From NCBI RefSeq assembly GCF_014287475.1, contig NZ_JACOPF010000001.1:1302001-1366000 (forward strand): a stretch of 64,000 nucleotides of DNA, given 5' to 3'. Made by a program: the position numbers and the translations under genes. Under the pieces are notes generated by a model that saw only the letters and a list, made by a program, of their open reading frames with translations, was not told the origin of the DNA and made no database searches. Source of the DNA: Mediterraneibacter hominis. GTDB taxonomy: Bacteria; Bacillota; Clostridia; Lachnospirales; Lachnospiraceae. Shown here piece after piece: positions 61,071 to 64,000 of the stretch; the stretch's first letter is position 1; each line of letters starts with the position of its first letter.

Positions 61071-61817
61071 TTATTTTGCTAATAGCTTTAAAAATCTCTT
61101 GTCATTCATTTGCTCATTTGTTAAATATTCTCCATTATAAAACAGAGCATACGTTGTAATTGGCGTAGGTACATTCTGTGCTTCTTCTTTGCTTTGCAAA
61201 TGAATTGCTTTAAATTGTACGCCCTTCTCCTTTGCTACTTCTTCTATAATAGGAACGTATTTCGCATTAAATGGACATTGACTGGTATAGTACAAAACAT
61301 ATCCCATTTCTTCAATGTGCGGGTGTGCTGCACACTCTTTGAATTTTGGTAAAGAAGCATTTGTAATAAACGGAAAATGCCATAACTGAATCCCATTATC
61401 TGATTCATCACAGATAGTGAAACCTTTGTACTTTAAAAACTTAGAGTCAGATAAAAATGGCTTTTTCTTTTTAGATGATAAAATACATATTCCTTTTTTG
61501 CCTTTATTTTTACTATCTTCAATACAACTGTTTAACAAGTCTGTTGAATAGCCATGCCCTTTAAAAGCTCCGGCAACCCAAAGACAGTTAATATACATAT
61601 AATCATCCGCAATAATAGGATTCCATGCATTTTCAGCAGGAATATATTCAATAAAACACTTTCCCCGTTCTTCGCTCTTTAGAAAAACTAAGCCATCATC
61701 AAATTCCCCTTTTAACCAATCCTTTTTCGATGACACTTGAATATCATTGTTGTTTGAAATTGCACAACATATATGCTCCTCATCAATATTCTCATTTGTC
61801 ACTCTAATATATTCCAT
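61071..61817 (-). CDS. GNAT acetyltransferase with YoaP-type C-terminal domain
   Basis: A 248-aa protein. Residues about 1-150 form a GNAT fold, with the acetyl-CoA loop near WVAGAFKGHGYSTDLLNSCI. The rest (VLYYTSQCPFNAKYVPIIEE, VPTPITTYALFYNGEYLTNE) matches the YoaP domain, a thioredoxin-like extension with one Cys. GGGGGGCTT precedes the ATG. The acceptor substrate is unknown. The neighbouring DUF1697 gene is decayed. Confidence 0.85.
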   Translation of the reverse strand: MEYIRVTNENIDEEHICCAISNNNDIQVSSKKDWLKGEFDDGLVFLKSEERGKCFIEYIPAENAWNPIIADDYMYINCLWVAGAFKGHGYSTDLLNSCIEDSKNKGKKGICILSSKKKKPFLSDSKFLKYKGFTICDESDNGIQLWHFPFITNASLPKFKECAAHPHIEEMGYVLYYTSQCPFNAKYVPIIEEVAKEKGVQFKAIHLQSKEEAQNVPTPITTYALFYNGEYLTNEQMNDKRFLKLLAK

Positions 61818-62122
61818 AAGCCCCCCATAACTTTCAATTTGCCTTTTATTATACCACAGAACAACTTAATAGATATTAAATTTTAAAGTTAATAGCTTTC
61901 AATAAAGACTCTGTATATCTGAATACACAATCACCCATAGTTTGTTCGCTTATGGCTATTGTTCAGGCAGAATTAGGAATGCTGTCACAAAGATTATAAC
62001 CATTTCATTTTACTTGTCAGTAGAAACACGCCTTTTAGTAAAAAATTTTCTTTTTCTTCGCACACATTCTTTCTGTCAGCATATTATGTAACTGTAAATA
62101 AACATATTTGGAGGATTTCAAT
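61818..62122. other. Intergenic gap before the Cys-rich gene
   Basis: No gene or strong hairpin was seen. The divergent promoters for the GNAT gene and the Cys-rich gene must lie here. An AT-rich stretch before 62100 contains TATTATG-like words, none with a convincing -35. Confidence 0.3.
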
Positions 62123-62332
62123 ATGAGTGAATTAAGTGCTACAAACTGTGGATGCGGATGCGAAAACGGAGGCGGAATGTCTTCCTGTCTGTGGATTATC
62201 ATCCTGCTTTGCTGCTGCGGCGGCTGCGGAAATGGTTTCGGCGGCGGATTCGGCGGCAATGACAGCTGCCTGTGGATCATTTTACTTCTCTGCTGCTGCG
62301 GCGGATTCGGCAACAATGGCTGCGGATGCTGA
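62123..62332 (+). CDS. Cys/Gly-rich small membrane-like protein ('chorion class high-cysteine HCB' type)
   Basis: A 69-aa protein made of an internal duplication. Each unit has a short hydrophobic stretch then a cysteine cluster: SCLWIIILLCCCGGCGNG and SCLWIILLLCCCGGFGNN, ending GCGC. About 15 cysteines and many glycines are present. The ATG at 62123 is set by GGAGG at the right distance. Databases label similar Clostridia proteins as chorion-class high-cysteine proteins, only from composition. The role is unknown; metal binding, lipid modification or membrane insertion are possible. A strong terminator follows, so it is monocistronic. Confidence 0.75.
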   Translation: MSELSATNCGCGCENGGGMSSCLWIIILLCCCGGCGNGFGGGFGGNDSCLWIILLLCCCGGFGNNGCGC

Positions 62333-62358
62333 TAAACACATAATCTCTAAATACTGAT

Positions 62359-62407
62359 AGGCTGTGGCTTAGGCGGGTAAAACATCTGCCAAGGCCACAG
62401 CCTTTTG
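62359..62407 (+). terminator. Terminator of the Cys-rich gene
   Basis: GGCTGTGGC (62360-62368) pairs with GCCACAGCC (62394-62402), followed by TTTTG. The loop contains a second short pairing, GGCGG with CTGCC. Confidence 0.85.
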
Positions 62408-62476
62408 TTATATTGATATTTCCATGTATCCATGCTAAAATAAGGACAAATTTTAGAAGAAAGAAGGATGGACGAT

Positions 62477-62833
62477 ATGGAAAAAAATGTTTTGGATTTC
62501 ACGGTCGAAAAAACAAAAGAGCTAATAAACGCTCCTACCTGCAGCAGTGAAACAAAGGAAGCTGCACAAGCATGGCTGGATGCTATAGGAACCGATAAGG
62601 AGACAGCGGAGACACAAAAATATATACAAGAATTAGAAGCAGATATTATGCCGATAGATAATCTGATTCAATTTGCAGAATCTGAAAACGGGCCAAAGGT
62701 TTTCGGTGACAATGCGCCGAATGTAGCCGCACATGCAAAAGAAATAAAAGTTGCCGGTGCTAAATACTGTGACTGCCCTGCCTGCGCAGCAGTAGAAGCG
62801 ATTCTCGAGAAAAAGGACAGTATTTTAGAATAG
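62477..62833 (+). CDS. Conserved small protein often labelled 'molecular chaperone Hsp90'
   Basis: A 118-aa acidic protein, mostly helical. LINAPTCSSETKEAAQAWLDA and AGAKYCDCPACAAVEAILEK are the conserved parts, with a C-terminal CxCxxC pair that could bind metal. Similar Lachnospiraceae proteins carry an 'Hsp90' label, but nothing here matches the Hsp90 ATPase, so the name is unreliable. ATG at 62477 is preferred because AAGAAGG directly abuts the ATG at 62468. Confidence 0.7.
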   Translation: MEKNVLDFTVEKTKELINAPTCSSETKEAAQAWLDAIGTDKETAETQKYIQELEADIMPIDNLIQFAESENGPKVFGDNAPNVAAHAKEIKVAGAKYCDCPACAAVEAILEKKDSILE

Positions 62834-62849
62834 ACCTTTGTTGTAAAAC

Positions 62850-62890
62850 ATGGAACAGAAAGTATATACTTCCTGTTCCATCTTATTTTT
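62850..62890. terminator. Bidirectional terminator between converging small genes
   Basis: ATGGAACAG (62850-62858) and CTGTTCCAT pair, continued inside by AAGTATATACTT, giving a nearly perfect hairpin. A CTTATTTTT tract follows on the plus strand. It separates the plus-strand gene ending at 62833 from the minus-strand gene ending at 62912. Confidence 0.75.
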
Positions 62891-62911
62891 ATTCCATTTA
62901 TAATATCCTTA

Positions 62912-63058
62912 TTAATGTTCTTCCCTATATTCTTCTTTATTTTTATTTTCATGCTGCCCTTCTGTTTTTATCCTCTCTTTGTCCATCTTCTTTTGAAGCA
63001 TACATTCTTCATCTAACTCATATACCGCATTTCCATCAATAATCAATTTTCTTTTCAT
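62912..63058 (-). CDS. 48-aa charged small protein
   Basis: The frame starts MKRKLIIDGNAVYELDEECM, followed by a very charged Lys/Glu/His tail (KNKEEYREEH). The pattern IIDGNAVYELDEEC looks conserved rather than random, and the minus-strand stop lies by a bidirectional terminator. The ribosome site is weak. Its function is unknown. Confidence 0.55.
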   Translation of the reverse strand: MKRKLIIDGNAVYELDEECMLQKKMDKERIKTEGQHENKNKEEYREEH

Positions 63059-63251
63059 ATCTTATTCACCATTCTCTTTGTTTTCTTATTATATTATGTA
63101 GAACTTACTGTACAGGTGTGTTTCTCTCCTAATATCTGTTTTTTCCTTTCACATAGTCTTGCCAATCTACAGCTTATATATTCCTGCTGTCAAAATCATA
63201 TTTTAGATACAAAAGACATATATATTTATAACGTTATAATCAGGAGCACTT
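63059..63251. other. AT-rich gap with divergent promoters
   Basis: No gene is seen. It must drive the 48-aa gene leftward and the 63252 gene rightward. Several TATATA words occur near 63170-63235, and AGGAG lies just before 63252. Confidence 0.3.
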
Positions 63252-63809
63252 ATGGAGAAAAAACTGCCCAGACCAATGACTCCTTTTGATGAACTTGTCA
63301 CCCCGCCCGCAGTTCAGACAATGAAACTGCTGCTTCCCTATACACCCGCATCCGGTCAGCAAATGCTCGGTACTTTCATCAAATTTATCGAGCTAAAAGA
63401 AACCTTTGCCTTTTTCCAGAAACGCGGGCAGCAGCTTCATTCACAAGCACTCCAACGACCTGCTCCTTCTTCTCCCGCTGAAATCTTAGAAGAACTAGGA
63501 CCGTATTTACCTCCAGAAGGAGCTTCTGCTCTGGAGCAATTTTCCAATATCATGCAGATGATGGAAATGGCGAAAACATTTCAGGATTCTTTCGATCCAG
63601 ACGTTGCTTCCACCCAGCCTTCGGATAAAAAGGAACAAATTTCACCCCTGGAAATGATGATGGGAATGCTCACTCCTGAGCAAAAAGAAATGTTTGAAGC
63701 ATATAATTCTATATTTTCCAATAATGATAATACTGATATAAGAAACTTTCAGAAAGGAGATGATATAGTTGAACGAATGGATAAACCACCCGGCAATGAA
63801 AAATATTGA
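63252..63809 (+). CDS. Uncharacterised Met/Pro-rich protein
   Basis: A 185-aa soluble protein of unknown family. It has a Pro-rich N-terminus (PRPMTPFDELVTPPAVQTMK), a helical middle, an AEILEELGPYLPPEGASALE motif and a Met-rich part (SPLEMMMGMLTPEQKEMFEA). There is no signal peptide or membrane helix. AGGAGCACTT precedes the ATG. Its end overlaps the next gene by 41 bp, so the two are probably partners. Confidence 0.6.
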   Translation: MEKKLPRPMTPFDELVTPPAVQTMKLLLPYTPASGQQMLGTFIKFIELKETFAFFQKRGQQLHSQALQRPAPSSPAEILEELGPYLPPEGASALEQFSNIMQMMEMAKTFQDSFDPDVASTQPSDKKEQISPLEMMMGMLTPEQKEMFEAYNSIFSNNDNTDIRNFQKGDDIVERMDKPPGNEKY

Positions 63810-64000
63810 TCCTGCCAAGCTAGAACTTATAAAACTAGCAGCAGAACAAACGGCTGGTAAATCAGGAAAAGAACTTGCTCCGATTATGCTCGCCCTGATT
63901 ACCAGCGCAAATAAAAAAGGACTTCGCTTCACTTCTGATGAAGTCTCCCTTATATTTGAAATACTAAAAGATGGCAAATCAAAAGAAGAACAGGAACAAA
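63769..64000 (+). CDS. Uncharacterised helical protein (partial)
   Basis: A TTG start with a strong AAAGGAG site inside the previous gene opens the frame: MNEWINHPAMKNIDPAKLEL, then IKLAAEQTAGKSGKELAPIM, running off the window at 77 residues. It is predicted helical, with FTSDEVSLIFEILKDGKS near the end. The tight overlap with the 63252 gene suggests a shared role, which is unknown. Confidence 0.55.
   Translation, partial: MNEWINHPAMKNIDPAKLELIKLAAEQTAGKSGKELAPIMLALITSANKKGLRFTSDEVSLIFEILKDGKSKEEQEQ

Noticed and set aside
62035..62316. Proline/glutamine-rich minus-strand frame
   Set aside because: It is the shadow of the Cys/Gly-rich gene; the plus strand has the ribosome site and terminator.
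62477..62833. True Hsp90 chaperone
   Set aside because: The 118-aa protein has none of the Hsp90 ATPase motifs; the common label is likely a propagated error.

Overview
The window looks like chromosome from a Gram-positive, low-GC anaerobe of the Clostridia, most likely a gut Lachnospiraceae. This rests on several things: the Firmicutes-type order ylxM-ffh-rpsP-khpA-rimM-trmD-rplS; strong AGGAGG-type ribosome sites with several TTG/GTG starts; a lipoprotein sugar-binding protein; a Cys/Gly-rich 'HCB'-type small protein; and many mannose-family PTS and amino-acid genes. The genus is inference. No rRNA, CRISPR array, transposase or prophage module was seen. There is one tRNA (Thr, anticodon CGT).

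Layout. 1-1583: an ABC sugar-binding lipoprotein (cut by the window edge) divergent from an RpiR/SIS regulator. 1579-2186: two convergent copies of a structured repeat around a terminator-like hairpin. 2182-10351: amino-sugar catabolism, with nagA, an AraC regulator, yajC, agaS and a complete mannose-family PTS (EIIA, an unknown membrane-anchored protein, EIID, EIIC, EIIB). The EIIB frame carries an in-frame amber codon. 10640-12997: queH and an ABC ATPase/permease pair without a binding protein. 13078-18396: an accessory-looking unit with its own strong promoter (IbrA-like PP-loop protein, IbrB-like ParB-fold protein, and a 1124-aa DUF4365-helicase fusion). 18602-21733: a PurF paralogue lacking the glutaminase cysteine, a CsoR-family repressor and an NSS transporter. 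21971-31122: a MerR-headed operon. Its products (cyclase-family formamidase, APC permease, kynureninase, two CocE/NonD-like proteins, alanine dehydrogenase) fit conversion of N-formylkynurenine to anthranilate plus alanine, with alanine then deaminated to pyruvate. Two promoters with long spacers and central dyads serve it. 31380-35858: a frameshifted MarR gene, RNHCP protein, DUF362 ferredoxin, thioesterase, tRNA-Thr, MscS and PgeF.

35892-43621 is the conserved translation/secretion core (yraN, rnhB, lepB, rbgA, lepB, rplS, trmD, rimM, khpA, rpsP, ffh, ylxM). A dense hairpin array lies between khpA and rimM. 43652-59284 holds an intracellular-type subtilase and two complete, divergent Kdp potassium-ATPase clusters. 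KdpD is split: one protein has the N-terminal sensor without a kinase, and the other has the kinase without the N-terminal sensor. Both keep the SxS-X20-FTAxY motif linked to c-di-AMP binding. Both clusters share a near-identical 11-bp-period direct repeat at their promoters, a good candidate KdpE operator. 59297-64000 holds small or accessory genes: DUF1648, TraX-like, a decayed DUF1697 gene, a GNAT-YoaP protein, the Cys-rich protein, a conserved small protein often labelled Hsp90, a 48-aa protein and two unknown genes at the edge.

Most worth a second look: the covarying hairpin repeats (1579-2186), the IbrAB-helicase unit, the kynurenine/alanine operon and its promoters, the split duplicated Kdp system with shared operators, and the EIIB amber codon.
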